A stretch of DNA of 64,000 nucleotides. Source: Saccharibacillus alkalitolerans. Its GTDB lineage: Bacteria > Bacillota > Bacilli > Paenibacillales > Paenibacillaceae. The stretch's first letter is position 1. The number at the start of each line of letters is the position of its first letter. Made by a program: the position numbers and the translations under genes. The stretch is from NCBI RefSeq assembly GCF_011090185.1, contig NZ_JAAFGS010000012.1, positions 31,512-95,511 of the forward strand, given 5' to 3'. Positions 36,498 through 45,429 of this stretch are shown piece by piece. Below the pieces are notes generated by a model. That model was not told the origin of the DNA, searched no databases, and saw only the letters and a list, made by a program, of their open reading frames with translations.

Positions 36498-38651
36498 TTA
36501 TTTTCGCTCCAGCTTCACCTTCAGCGCATCTCCCGCCTTGCCTCCGAACACGACCAAGCCGCCTTCCGGCAGAACCGCCGTTTTCGAACCGCTCGCGGCC
36601 GAGATTTCGACCGGCGCGCCGGTCTTGTCGTAAACGGCGAAGCCTGCGCCTTCAGGGAAATCCGACGTCAGCGTTTTGCCCGCCGCGGCCGCCGGGATTT
36701 TGAACCAGCGCACGCTGCCGGAAGCGGGGATCGTCACGACGGAAGAGCGTCCGGCGTAAAGCGGGCCGATTCCGTCTTCGCTGACGTACGTCCGTCCGTC
36801 GGCCTGCAGATATTCGACGCCGCCCTGACGGGTAAATGTCAGATCAAACGTGTCTCGGCCGTTCATGACCGGAATCTCCGCGGCGTTGACCGCATGATCT
36901 TTATCGACGATTTTCGTGCCGTTGGCGTAGCCGCCTTCTTTTTCGAACGCGATCTTCTTGGTCAGAATCGACGGCGAGATATAAAAGAGGGAATTGATCT
37001 TCTCGTCGAGCGCGTAGTACGTTTTGCCGTCGCGCTTCGACCAAGCTGCGGCCGCTCCTTTTTCAAGACGGTTGTCGTCCAGCTTCTGGGCTTCGTAGAA
37101 CGCCATCCGCGTCCCGCCGATTCCTTCCATTTCGATATCGCTGCGAACGCGGAGATACGTATGCCCGTTGGTCTGCTCGTCGAAAGCCAGTACGGTGCGT
37201 CCGTCTTCGCTCGTGAACTCTCCCGATCCGGTGTAGACGTACGTCTGCTCCGGTATCATGCCGCTCATCATCGCCGGCATCTTCGTTTCCCCGTCGTTCA
37301 ACGAGATTCGGCGCGTCTCGCCCACCGTTCCGTATAAACCGGCGTATTTCTTCATGTCCGCCGGCATATCCGTCTTCACGGGCTTTTTGTAGGTCGGAGC
37401 CGGCAGCACGTTCGCGATCTTCCCGCTCTGCTTCAAGTATTCCAGCAGCACGTCGGTCGCGGCCGCCGTGTTGTACAGGGACGAACCGCCGGAAGTGAGA
37501 AACGCGATCGAAATGTCGTCGTCCGGCAGGGAGATCAGCGCGGAATGGTACATGATCGTATCCCCGCCCTTGGTCGCCGCGCGGATACCGTACTCGCCGA
37601 ACGGATCGAGATCGACGGAATCCCAGCCGAGTCCGTAGCCGAACGCGTTTTTCGTTTCCGGTACCCAGACGCCTTTGCGGTATTCCGGCTGAAGCATGGC
37701 TTCGACCGATTGTTCGGACAGCAGCTCCGGGTGCTCGCCCGTCAGCACGTCTCCGAACAGCGTCAGCTCCTCCGCGTTCGAATACACGCCCCCGGTGCCG
37801 AGAATGTTCGCGTTCTCCGGCGGCAGAGCCTTCGGCATGCCCGGCAGGCGGATCGGCTCAAGCGCGCCGCGGTCGAACTCGTCCATCGGCGTTCGGGTAA
37901 AGTTCAGCTTCAGCGGATCGCCGACGCGCTGGCGCAGGAACTCGCTGTAGTCCATGCCGCTCACCCGCTCGACCAGCAGCTCCAGCAGTTGGAACCCGTC
38001 GTTGGCGTATACCGAATATTCGCCCGGATCGGACTTTAGGCGCTGCACGCTCAGGTTCGCCAGCAGGCTGTCGTAATTCTGCGAATCGTTGTCGCCGAGC
38101 AGCATGCTGTTTTTGTAATGCGAGCCGTACAGGCCGGCCGAATGGTTCATCAGCATGCGCGGCGTGATCTCTTTGTAACGCTCGTCGGTCATTTTGAAGT
38201 CGGGGATGTACTCGGTCAGCGGACGGTCGATCTCGATCTTCCCGTCGTCCGCCAGCATCATCGCCGCGGCGGTTACGTACATTTTGCTGACCGAACCGAC
38301 GCCGAACATGCTGGTTTTGCCGATCTCCCGCTTCCCGCCGTTGTCGTCCAACGTCGTTCCGCCGGACAGTACGATCTTCCCTTTATCGCGGATCGCGTAC
38401 TGCGCCCCGGTCACGCCGTAATTTTGGATCAGCGCGTCCACCATTGCCTGCGCCTTGACCCGGGCCGCATTCGGCGCCTCGGACCGAGCCGCAGCAGCCG
38501 GATCCGCCTTCTCCGCAGCCGCCGATGCCGGAGCTTCCGCTCCCCGCGCCGCCCCTCGTCCTTCCGCTATCGGCAGCGCCAGCAGGACGGCCGCCATGGC
38601 GGCCGCGCTGCCCTTTTTCCATCTGTCTTTCCTCTTGTTCGATCGGTTCAT
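36498..38651 (-). CDS. Secreted serine hydrolase, beta-lactamase/PBP4*-like
   Basis: A 717-residue exported protein. A signal peptide (1-38) and an Ala/Pro-rich linker lead to a class C beta-lactamase-type domain with SVSK (120-123; nucleophile Ser120), YAN (215-217) and a KGGD triad-like motif in the TKGGDTIMYHS segment. The last ~300 residues form an extra beta-rich region. Relatives act as D-aminopeptidases, esterases or cell-wall peptidases, so the substrate cannot be fixed. AAGGAAGGGG precedes the ATG. Single gene. Confidence 0.9.
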   Translation of the reverse strand: MNRSNKRKDRWKKGSAAAMAAVLLALPIAEGRGAARGAEAPASAAAEKADPAAAARSEAPNAARVKAQAMVDALIQNYGVTGAQYAIRDKGKIVLSGGTTLDDNGGKREIGKTSMFGVGSVSKMYVTAAAMMLADDGKIEIDRPLTEYIPDFKMTDERYKEITPRMLMNHSAGLYGSHYKNSMLLGDNDSQNYDSLLANLSVQRLKSDPGEYSVYANDGFQLLELLVERVSGMDYSEFLRQRVGDPLKLNFTRTPMDEFDRGALEPIRLPGMPKALPPENANILGTGGVYSNAEELTLFGDVLTGEHPELLSEQSVEAMLQPEYRKGVWVPETKNAFGYGLGWDSVDLDPFGEYGIRAATKGGDTIMYHSALISLPDDDISIAFLTSGGSSLYNTAAATDVLLEYLKQSGKIANVLPAPTYKKPVKTDMPADMKKYAGLYGTVGETRRISLNDGETKMPAMMSGMIPEQTYVYTGSGEFTSEDGRTVLAFDEQTNGHTYLRVRSDIEMEGIGGTRMAFYEAQKLDDNRLEKGAAAAWSKRDGKTYYALDEKINSLFYISPSILTKKIAFEKEGGYANGTKIVDKDHAVNAAEIPVMNGRDTFDLTFTRQGGVEYLQADGRTYVSEDGIGPLYAGRSSVVTIPASGSVRWFKIPAAAAGKTLTSDFPEGAGFAVYDKTGAPVEISAASGSKTAVLPEGGLVVFGGKAGDALKVKLERK

Positions 38652-38740
38652 GCGTATTCCCCTTCCTTCTGCTCAGATTCAATCCATGGCCTCAGCATAG
38701 CGGAAATGCGCGTTTCCTTTTTATAAAAGCGCCGAAACGC

Positions 38741-38773
38741 AAAAAAAGACCCCTGAACGACATGTTCAAGGGC
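38741..38773 (-). terminator. Intrinsic terminator after the histidine kinase gene
   Basis: CCCTTGAAC pairs with GTTCAGGGG, followed by a run of seven Ts on the minus strand. Confidence 0.82.
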
Positions 38774-38779
38774 CGATTT

Positions 38780-40072
38780 TCATTCGGGAAAAGGCAGCAT
38801 GACCATATTGTCGAACATGCGGTTGTCCGTCTCGATCGTCATATGGCCGCCGTATTTGTCGCAGATCCGCTCGATGTTGGTCAAGCCGAAACCGTGGTTG
38901 TCGGGGTCTTCCTTGCGGCTGCGCAGATCGTCCACTTCCCGCTCCGTGCGGTTGCGCACCCGGATGAACAGCGCCGCTTCGCTCGAACGGATCTGAACGC
39001 GGATATGCCGGTCTTCGGCGACCCGGACAAGCTTGGACGCTTCCACGGCGTTGTCCAGCATATTGCCGAGCACGACGCACAGGTCATAGCGTTCGATCGG
39101 CAGCTCCGGCTCCCGCAGGCCCAGCTCCGTATCCACGCGGATTCCGCTCGCCCCGGCGACGTTCAGCGCGTTGGTCACCAGCGCGTCGACGACCAGGTTG
39201 CCGGTATTCACTCTCCGGTAAGCATTGTCGATCTCGCTGAGCGTCGTCTTGATATGTTCGCGCGCCTCCTCGCTGCGGCCCCGCTCGATATATTCGGCCG
39301 CGACGAGCAGATGCTTGTTCGTGTCGTGGATGATGCGCTTGATCTCTTTGAAGCTGTGCACCGTTTTCTCGTAATTGGCGTCTTGATAGTCCATCTGGCT
39401 CTGCAGCCGGTCGTTCTGAAGCGTCAGCCGGAACCGGGCGATGAGCGTATCGAGCATATAGACGACCAGCACGTTCAGCACGATAAACCCGAACACGGAC
39501 AGAAAGTAATGTACGTTTTTCTCGCCGTAGACCGTGAGCACGTTCACCAGATAGATGCTGATCAGCGGCACGCACAGAAACAGCAGCGAATAGCGCGATT
39601 CCAGCGGAAAACGGCGTCTTTTCGCCACGAGCCGGATCGCCTGAATGACCGCGAACATAATCATGCAGCCGATCGGCAGCGTCGTCGCCAGCAGAATGCG
39701 CTCGGACAGGCCCGCGGGCTCCGGATCGCTCGGCTGAAGGGAAGGATGGAGCAGATAGACCAAAATGAGGTTCACGAACGTCAGCAGCACCGCGTATAAA
39801 ATGGCGAACATCGCTTTGAGCTTCTGCGACACGCCGTAACCCTGCGCATACAAAAAAATGATCGCCAGCGCCGCGGCCGAAGACGCCAGATCGGACAGCT
39901 CGAACGTCAAATACAGGAAAGTCAGCGGCAAAAAAGCGGCGGCCCAGTACTTCTTGTCCCTCCTGCTCTTCTCCCGGCCGAAGACGGAATTGAAGTAGAA
40001 GTTGACCTGCACGGCCATGACCAGCGTCGTGCCGAGATTCAGCAGCGTCAGCAGCAGCGGACTCTCCATCAT
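38780..40072 (-). CDS. GHKL sensor histidine kinase (AgrC/NatK-like)
   Basis: A 430-residue kinase with six to seven N-terminal membrane helices and no large external domain, followed by a coiled linker, the phosphoacceptor segment KRIIHDTNKHL and a GHKL ATPase part with NMLDNAVEA and GFGLTNI. This resembles AgrC-type kinases paired with LytTR regulators. The start overlaps the regulator stop (ATGATG at 40067-40072). No AgrB- or AgrD-like gene is nearby, so the signal is unlikely to be a classic Agr peptide made here. Confidence 0.92.
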   Translation of the reverse strand: MMESPLLLTLLNLGTTLVMAVQVNFYFNSVFGREKSRRDKKYWAAAFLPLTFLYLTFELSDLASSAAALAIIFLYAQGYGVSQKLKAMFAILYAVLLTFVNLILVYLLHPSLQPSDPEPAGLSERILLATTLPIGCMIMFAVIQAIRLVAKRRRFPLESRYSLLFLCVPLISIYLVNVLTVYGEKNVHYFLSVFGFIVLNVLVVYMLDTLIARFRLTLQNDRLQSQMDYQDANYEKTVHSFKEIKRIIHDTNKHLLVAAEYIERGRSEEAREHIKTTLSEIDNAYRRVNTGNLVVDALVTNALNVAGASGIRVDTELGLREPELPIERYDLCVVLGNMLDNAVEASKLVRVAEDRHIRVQIRSSEAALFIRVRNRTEREVDDLRSRKEDPDNHGFGLTNIERICDKYGGHMTIETDNRMFDNMVMLPFPE

Positions 40073-40809
40073 TCGGCCCTCGCGACCATGAATTTGGTGC
40101 AGGCGTCCTTCACTTCCTTGATCTTCGAGCGGCCGATCGGCAGCTCCATGCCGTTCGACATGACGACCCTTCCGCCGGCAAATTTATGCACATGGGATAA
40201 GTTGATCAGAATCGAGCGATGAATCTGCAGGAAACGCCCGCCTTTCAGCGACTCCGCATAACCCGAAATCAGCCCCCGGCCGTCATGGACCTCGCGGGTC
40301 GTGGTGATTTTCAGCTTATTTTTCACGGTCAGGCTCTTGGCGGCTTCGATGGCGATAATCTCGTCCTGATGCAGCACCAGCTCGCCTTCCGCGGACTTCA
40401 CGATGAGAATATCTCGTTCTTTTTCCTCGAAGTAGCGGCACAGCTTGAGCATTTTCTCCTCGAACACGCCCGGATCTACCGGCTTGAGCAGATACTGGAA
40501 CGTCATGACGTCGAAGCTGTCCAGCATGTATTCCGCGTAGCTCGTCAAAAAAACGATCTGTTCGCTCAGACGCTTCCTGTCCCGGAGCCTGTGCGCGGTC
40601 TCGATGCCGGTCAATCCGCTCATCTCTATATCGAGAACCCAGATATGAAAAGGTTCCCCGCCCTCTTCGTAATGCTTCAGCAGTTCCTCGCCCGAAGCGA
40701 ACAGGGACGTATCGAAGTCGATGCCCGACTTTACGGACAGATCGAGCAGCATGCGCCGGACTTCCTCCCTGCGCGGCCGCTCGTCGTCGCAAACGGCGAT
40801 GCGGTACAT
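40069..40809 (-). CDS. LytTR-family response regulator
   Basis: A 246-residue regulator. The receiver domain has DDE (8-10) and phosphoacceptor Asp60 (VLDIEMSG), with the conserved Lys in LLKPVD. The C-terminal LytTR DNA-binding domain contains FLQIHRSILINL and GRSKIKEVK. AGGAGGAACGC precedes the ATG. Translationally coupled to the kinase and only 49 nt downstream of the membrane-anchored paralogues, so all four are probably one operon. Confidence 0.95.
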   Translation of the reverse strand: MYRIAVCDDERPRREEVRRMLLDLSVKSGIDFDTSLFASGEELLKHYEEGGEPFHIWVLDIEMSGLTGIETAHRLRDRKRLSEQIVFLTSYAEYMLDSFDVMTFQYLLKPVDPGVFEEKMLKLCRYFEEKERDILIVKSAEGELVLHQDEIIAIEAAKSLTVKNKLKITTTREVHDGRGLISGYAESLKGGRFLQIHRSILINLSHVHKFAGGRVVMSNGMELPIGRSKIKEVKDACTKFMVARAE

Positions 40810-40858
40810 ACGGCGTTCCTCCTGTGCTTTTTTCTTCTCATTATACGAGGAAGCGGGC

Positions 40859-41455
40859 TCAAGAAGAAGAATCGGGACCGCTTATCCCCCACCGGGCGCC
40901 TTCTTTTCCGCTTTCGAACGCCTTGCGCAGCCGCCCAAGCACATGCTCGGCCTGCTCCGCGTCGCTCGCTTCGCCGGTCACGAACCAGTTCCGCTCCGCG
41001 GCCGCCTTTTCCGTCTGAGGCTCCTGCATCCAGAACTGCATCCGTTCGAAATCTTCATCGAACCAGATCAGGGCGCTCCTCGTCTCGTTTCCCATCACGC
41101 CGCTCGGCTGTCGGTCCGTATACAGCAGACTCGCCATGTAAATGCCGCCGCTTCGGAACGAGATAAGAGGCTTGGAAACCGAAGTTCGGCTCCCGTCCGT
41201 CCATTCCGACTCGCCGACCGTGATTTTCACGTTGAACTCGGGCTCGCGCAGCAGCTTGCGGTAGACTTCACCTTTAACGTGAATCGTCGTCGGCCGGGGC
41301 GAGTCCCCGTCGGCCGCTCCTTTTCCGTCCTGCACATGTTCGACCGTCAGCATGGCCGGAATCTCTTTGTCGATCTGCTTCGGAAACGGATACTCCCATA
41401 GGAAGACGCCCAAAACAATAACCAAGAAAATAGCGATGACATGCGTCGTTTTCAT
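40859..41455 (-). CDS. Membrane-anchored protein, copy 2 of a tandem pair
   Basis: A 198-residue protein with one N-terminal membrane helix (about 5-24) followed by PFPKQIDKEIPAML and an extracytoplasmic domain. It is clearly a paralogue of the gene just upstream: shared QIDK(E/D)IPA, TxIHVKGxVYR, LIWFDEDF and TGxAxxAEQA blocks. AAGGGAG precedes the ATG at 41455. Family not recognised. Position directly before a LytTR two-component pair suggests a role in sensing or modulating the kinase, by inference only. Confidence 0.75.
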   Translation of the reverse strand: MKTTHVIAIFLVIVLGVFLWEYPFPKQIDKEIPAMLTVEHVQDGKGAADGDSPRPTTIHVKGEVYRKLLREPEFNVKITVGESEWTDGSRTSVSKPLISFRSGGIYMASLLYTDRQPSGVMGNETRSALIWFDEDFERMQFWMQEPQTEKAAAERNWFVTGEASDAEQAEHVLGRLRKAFESGKEGARWGISGPDSSS

Positions 41456-41486
41456 TCGTTCCGCTCCCTTCAACGTTCCGCCCGTC

Positions 41487-42143
41487 TCACTCCTCTACCT
41501 TTTCTTCTCCGAGAGGGAGGTCCGGACCCGGAACGGTCGCATAATTCTGTCTGTTTTCTCCCTTGATCGTAAGGCTGAACTTCTCGCGCATTCGTGTCAG
41601 CACTTCTTGGGCCTGCTCCGCGTTGTCCGCCTTTCCGGTCACGAACATTCTGCGGAAGTCCCCCGGCTTGTCTTCCATCCACTCTCCTGCGGAAGCCAGA
41701 ATATGCACGTTGTCGAAATCTTCTTCGAACCATACCGTCACGAGTTTGCTCTTGTTTTCGGGTGCGGCGCCCGGTTCGGAATTCTTATAGCCGACGACGC
41801 CCATATAAGGCCCGTCTTTGGAAGGCGCGTCTTTGTCGAAAAGAATATAAGGGTACGTGATCTCATGGTCTTTCATTCCTGGGAATGCGTCGACCGTAAT
41901 TTCCACCTTGAACTTGGGCGTGCGAAACAATCTTCGATAGACCCCGCCCTTGACGTGAATCATAGTCGGTTCGCTTGTATAGGACATCGCTTCGGACGAA
42001 GATTCGGTGCCCCGGTCCGGTTCGTCGGCAATCGACAGGACGGCCGGAATGTCCTTGTCGATCTGCTTGGGGAAGGTGTTCTCCCACAGAAAAATACCTA
42101 AGCCGAGAATCAAAAAGAACCCGACCACATACTTTGTTTTCAT
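41487..42143 (-). CDS. Membrane-anchored protein, copy 1 of a tandem pair
   Basis: A 218-residue protein with an N-terminal membrane helix (about 4-22, FFLILGLGIFLW), then ENTFPKQIDKDIPAVL and an extracytoplasmic domain with VWFEEDFDNVHI and a Glu-rich C-terminus. A diverged tandem duplicate of the following gene. GAGGGGG precedes the ATG. The two copies, the LytTR regulator and the GHKL kinase lie in one direction with gaps under 50 nt. Function unknown. Confidence 0.75.
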   Translation of the reverse strand: MKTKYVVGFFLILGLGIFLWENTFPKQIDKDIPAVLSIADEPDRGTESSSEAMSYTSEPTMIHVKGGVYRRLFRTPKFKVEITVDAFPGMKDHEITYPYILFDKDAPSKDGPYMGVVGYKNSEPGAAPENKSKLVTVWFEEDFDNVHILASAGEWMEDKPGDFRRMFVTGKADNAEQAQEVLTRMREKFSLTIKGENRQNYATVPGPDLPLGEEKVEE

Positions 42144-42205
42144 TGGCTCTCGCCCCCTCTTCCTTTTTCTAACGCTTCCTCGGCAGGCTTCGTCTTGTTT
42201 TTCGC

Positions 42206-42237
42206 AAAAAAAAGAACTTCGCCGTCAAGGCGAAGCT
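42206..42237 (-). terminator. Intrinsic terminator after transglutaminase-like gene 2
   Basis: GCTTCGCC pairs with GGCGAAGT around TTGAC, followed by TTCTTTTTTTT on the minus strand. Confidence 0.88.
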
Positions 42238-42257
42238 CCCGGTTTCTTCTATATGAA

Positions 42258-43076
42258 TCAGTACACTTTTTGCGCACTGTACTTTTTGGCGTCTTTGGCG
42301 AACGGAATATTTTTGCCGGCTTTTTTGTACGCGGCGTCGACCGTCGAATCGACGACCACCCATTTTCCGTTCAAGTAAATCTCGTTCCAAGCATGGTACT
42401 CTTTCACGTAAGTCGTTTTGCCCATCACCAATTTTGTCGGAATGCCCGAACTTCTCAGCATAACGGCCATCAGGGACGAATAATCGTAGCAGATGCCTTT
42501 TTTGGATGCGAGCGTGCTGTCCGCCGAAGGAAGGTAGACGCCGCCCAGCGCTTTCGCTTTGGCGTAGTCGTATTTGATATTCGTTGCGACGTAGTTATGA
42601 ATGGCCTGCGCTTTCGCCTGATCGGTTTTTTTGCCGGCCGTCAGCTTTTTGGCCATTGCCACAGCGTTTTTGGAGTCTTTCCAATTGACGTTCTGCACCG
42701 AACCGAGAAATACTTTCTTGGCGTTTTGGGAGCTCAGGTTAACGGAAGCGGAATCGATCTTCTTGTAGCTGGTGCCGCCCACGTTCTCGAGCAGCGCGAC
42801 TTCGTAAGCGCCGCTGCCGGACTGAAGGGGGAACGTTTGAGTTTTGCGGGAAGCGTTCAGGTCGTAAGTGTATACCTTGCTTGCTTTGGTAATCATGACT
42901 TTGACGCGCTTGGACGTTCCGCCGTTGTAGCGAACTCCCACGGTTCCCTGCTGCAGGGAAGAGGTGTCGATCCACGAAGCGTCGGCCGACGCGGCCGATG
43001 CGGAATCCGAAAAATTCGGCGTCAAGCAGGCTGCCAAGCTAAGGGCAAGCGTGATCTTCAAAATCCATCTATACAT
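42258..43076 (-). CDS. Secreted transglutaminase-like protein, copy 2
   Basis: A 272-residue exported protein. The signal peptide ends near ASAAS (26-30). An N-terminal beta-rich domain (35-120) precedes a transglutaminase-like core with the catalytic triad Cys196 (KKGICYDY), His228 (EYHAWNE) and Asp243 (VVVDSTVD). Members of this superfamily are cysteine proteases or crosslinking enzymes. GAGAGGAGC precedes the ATG. It is a close paralogue of the next gene upstream, a recent tandem duplication; a terminator separates them and this copy lacks the tandem riboswitches. Confidence 0.88.
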   Translation of the reverse strand: MYRWILKITLALSLAACLTPNFSDSASAASADASWIDTSSLQQGTVGVRYNGGTSKRVKVMITKASKVYTYDLNASRKTQTFPLQSGSGAYEVALLENVGGTSYKKIDSASVNLSSQNAKKVFLGSVQNVNWKDSKNAVAMAKKLTAGKKTDQAKAQAIHNYVATNIKYDYAKAKALGGVYLPSADSTLASKKGICYDYSSLMAVMLRSSGIPTKLVMGKTTYVKEYHAWNEIYLNGKWVVVDSTVDAAYKKAGKNIPFAKDAKKYSAQKVY

Positions 43077-43211
43077 AAAAGTAAGCTCCTCTCAAGCCGG
43101 TTTGCTTTTTTCGTTTGGTTAGGTTCGGGCTGCTGCGTCCCTGTTTTTTATAACGGCAGACCGAAAAACCCCCGACTGAGAGACACGTCCTATTTTTCAC
43201 AAATTTTAGAA

Positions 43212-43243
43212 AAAATAAAAATCCCCGTCTAGGAAACGGGGAT
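43212..43243 (-). terminator. Intrinsic terminator between the transglutaminase-like copies
   Basis: ATCCCCGT pairs with ACGGGGAT, followed by TTTTTATTTTTTC on the minus strand. Confidence 0.85.
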
Positions 43244-43276
43244 CGGATCGATTTCATTGGGATGGGACTCTTTGGG

Positions 43277-44095
43277 TCAATATACTTTTTGTGCGCTGTA
43301 CTTGTTCGCCTGCTTGGAGAATTCGATCGTTTTGCCGGCCTGCTTGTAAGCCGCGTCGACCGTCGCATCGACGATGACCCATTTGCCGTCCAGGTAAACT
43401 TCGTTCCAGGCATGGTATTCTTTCACATAGGTCGTATTGCCCATAACCAATTTAGCTGGAACGCCCGAGCTTCTGAGCATCACGCCCATCAGGGAAGCAT
43501 AGTCGTAGCAGATGCCTTTTTTGGAAGCCAGCGTGCTGTCGGCCGAAGGAATGTAGACGCTGCCGACCGATGCCGCCAATTCGTTGTCGTACTTGATATT
43601 CGAGACGACATAGTTGTAGATAGCCTGTACTTTTTCTTTATCCGTGTTCTTGCCCGCCGTCAGCTTGGCAGCGAGAGCCGTCGCGCTTTTGGCGTCTTTC
43701 CAATTGACGTTCTGTACGGAGCCGAGGAACACTTTCGCTTCGCTGTCTTTGCTGAGTTCGACGGAAGTCGAATCGATTTTTTTATAGCTGGTTCCGCTCG
43801 TATTCTCCAGCAGCGTCACTTCGTAAGAACCGGCGCCGGACTGCAAAGGGAATGTTTCGCTTTTTTTCGCGGTGTTCAGGTCGTACGTATATACGGTGCT
43901 GGCTTTGGTGATCATGACTTTGACTCGTTTGGAGGTATTTGCGCTGTAGCTGACTCCGATCGTACCTTGTCCCAGGTAAGACGTATCGAGCCAGGAAGCG
44001 TCCGCGGAAGCGGCGGATGCCGGTGCGACGGCCGCGGGCGCCAAGCCGGCAGCCAAGCAAAATGCGAGGGTGGTCTTCAGAATCCATTTGCGCAT
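43277..44095 (-). CDS. Secreted transglutaminase-like protein, copy 1 (riboswitch-controlled)
   Basis: A 272-residue paralogue of the downstream gene, same length and architecture: signal peptide (to about 30), beta-rich domain, and a core with Cys196, His228 and Asp243. GGAG lies directly at the 3' edge of the nearest riboswitch aptamer, about 9 nt before the ATG, so translation initiation may be controlled directly. Expected to act outside the membrane on surface proteins or peptidoglycan peptides, in step with c-di-GMP; substrate unknown. Confidence 0.9.
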   Translation of the reverse strand: MRKWILKTTLAFCLAAGLAPAAVAPASAASADASWLDTSYLGQGTIGVSYSANTSKRVKVMITKASTVYTYDLNTAKKSETFPLQSGAGSYEVTLLENTSGTSYKKIDSTSVELSKDSEAKVFLGSVQNVNWKDAKSATALAAKLTAGKNTDKEKVQAIYNYVVSNIKYDNELAASVGSVYIPSADSTLASKKGICYDYASLMGVMLRSSGVPAKLVMGNTTYVKEYHAWNEVYLDGKWVIVDATVDAAYKQAGKTIEFSKQANKYSAQKVY

Positions 44096-44110
44096 GGATA
44101 AAACTCCTTT

Positions 44111-44190
44111 CGGCGGCTGGCTGCCAACCCGTGCGGGTAAGGCCCTTTAGCTTTGCGTCCCTGTCTTTCGAGCAGGTTTGCCTTTATCGT
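44111..44190 (-). ncRNA. c-di-GMP-I (GEMM) riboswitch, proximal
   Basis: On the minus strand the order ATAAAGGCAAACC, TCGAAAGAC (GAAA tetraloop), GGGACGCAAAGC (tetraloop receptor), GGGCCTTACCC hairpin and GGCAGCCAGCCGCC matches class-I c-di-GMP aptamers. The base equivalent to ligand-contacting G20 is G. The aptamer ends next to the ribosome site of the transglutaminase-like gene, suggesting translational control. Confidence 0.9.
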
Positions 44191-44241
44191 TTTAGTCTTA
44201 TCTTTCAAGGTTTGTGCCCGGGGCACGAAATGCGGATATAC

Positions 44242-44268
44242 AAAAAAGCCTTGTCTTTCGGCGGCTGG
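44242..44268 (-). terminator. Possible terminator of the distal riboswitch
   Basis: AGCC...GGCT followed by TTTTTTG lies right after the distal aptamer. The stem is short, but AAGGC can also pair with GCCTT inside the aptamer, giving alternative folds that would couple ligand binding to termination. Confidence 0.5.
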
Positions 44269-44338
44269 CTGCCAACCCCTCGAGGGTAAGGCCCTATAGC
44301 TTTGCGCCCCTGTCTTTCGAGCAGGTTTGCCTTTATCG
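44259..44338 (-). ncRNA. c-di-GMP-I (GEMM) riboswitch, distal tandem copy
   Basis: Nearly identical to the proximal copy: ATAAAGGCAAACC, TCGAAAGAC, GGGGCGCAAAGC (one A-to-G change), GGGCCTTACCC and GGCAGCCAGCCGCC. The ligand-contacting G is kept. Two aptamers in series on one leader should give a steeper or two-step response. Confidence 0.88.
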
Positions 44339-44516
44339 GGAAAAGCTTCTAGTTACATAGTATCATATAAAAGTCATTTAGCAAGGAGGGTTTTTTCCTG
44401 CTATAGACCTGTTTCAAACGAAACAAGGACAAAGGAACGAGCCCGTTTCGCTTTTTCGGCCAGCAACCTATATATCGTCAAAAAGGCGGCTTTTCATAAA
44501 TGAATTTATTGTGAAC

Positions 44517-44545
44517 AAAAAAAAACACTCTCCCTAAGGGGAGAA
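44517..44545 (-). terminator. Intrinsic terminator after the sortase gene
   Basis: TCTCCC pairs with GGGAGA around CTTA, followed by GTGTTTTTTTTT on the minus strand. Confidence 0.85.
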
Positions 44546-44582
44546 TGGACTTGGGTGCCGCCTTAAGCGGGCAGGCGGAATG

Positions 44583-45239
44583 CTAGCTTTTTAAAACGGC
44601 ATGAACGATCAGGCGATGCGTCGGATTAATCATCGGATCGCAGGTAATCAGCGTCAACGCGGTTTGTCCTTCGGTCGGATTGAGCACCTCTACCTGGGTA
44701 GGTTCGACGATATGAATCTTATCCACTTCGTACACGTACGTCTTTCCGCCCTGGTCGATCTCGATCGTGTCGCCGACCTTCGCCTCGCCAAGCCGATTGA
44801 AGAGCCTGCCGGTCTTATGCGCGCGGTGAGCGGCAACGGCCATATTGCTGTCTTCGAATCCGGCAAATCCCGTTCCGGTCACATGCACGGCCGCGCTTTT
44901 CATATTCGCTTTGGTTGCGCCTTCCACAATCGGAAGCTTGATGTCGAGCTTATCGTATCGGATAATCCCGAGCAGCTCTCCGTCTTTCACCGAGTCGGCA
45001 TCGAGCGCTTCCCCGTCTTCTTCGCCGTCTTCTCCTTCATCCAGCAAATTCGAAATTTTGCGGTAGTCCGGTACGGCGGCTTCGCTCGATACCCGGGCGA
45101 GATCCAGCGGCTTTCCGCTTTCGACTTCGGCTTCTTTGAGCAGTTGAGCCTGGGCACGATCATCCAGCCAGTTATTCACGGTGGGATAGAGCATGATACA
45201 AAGTCCCAACAGCATAATGACGTATGACCATTTTTTCAA
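44583..45239 (-). CDS. Sortase (class D-like)
   Basis: A 218-residue membrane-anchored transpeptidase. An N-terminal helix (about 5-20) anchors it; an acidic spacer (65-85) precedes the sortase barrel. The catalytic residues are His138 (AAHRAH), Cys200 (TLITCDP) and Arg209 (THRLIVHA). The start is TTG at 45239, with AAGGAGG about 7 nt upstream. It follows the LPKTG protein gene on the same strand, which makes that protein its likely substrate for attachment to peptidoglycan. Confidence 0.93.
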   Translation of the reverse strand: MKKWSYVIMLLGLCIMLYPTVNNWLDDRAQAQLLKEAEVESGKPLDLARVSSEAAVPDYRKISNLLDEGEDGEEDGEALDADSVKDGELLGIIRYDKLDIKLPIVEGATKANMKSAAVHVTGTGFAGFEDSNMAVAAHRAHKTGRLFNRLGEAKVGDTIEIDQGGKTYVYEVDKIHIVEPTQVEVLNPTEGQTALTLITCDPMINPTHRLIVHAVLKS

Positions 45240-45324
45240 AGCCTTTCCTCCTTATATGCGCAAATCCATAATCGACCGGCAAGCGAACTTGTCATGATCC
45301 TTTTATAACCTCAAAAGTATGGCA

Positions 45325-45369
45325 TAAAGCGGCAGCCGCATTCAAGTGAATCTCGAATACGGCTGCCGT
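45325..45369 (-). terminator. Hairpin between the LPKTG and sortase genes
   Basis: GGCAGCCGTATTC pairs with GAATGCGGCTGCC (one mismatch) just after the LPKTG gene. The T-run is weak (GCTTTATG), so partial readthrough into the sortase gene is possible. Confidence 0.6.
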
Positions 45370-45429
45370 CTAATAATGAAGTTTTAAGAAAAGCGATTGC
45401 GCGGATGCAAAACGGTTCGCGAGGGTCCG

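Noticed and set aside
43077..43211. Phrases GGGACGCAG and GCAAACCGG before transglutaminase-like copy 2, suggesting another GEMM riboswitch.
   Set aside because: They occur in the wrong order for a class-I aptamer and the other helices are missing. At most a decayed remnant.
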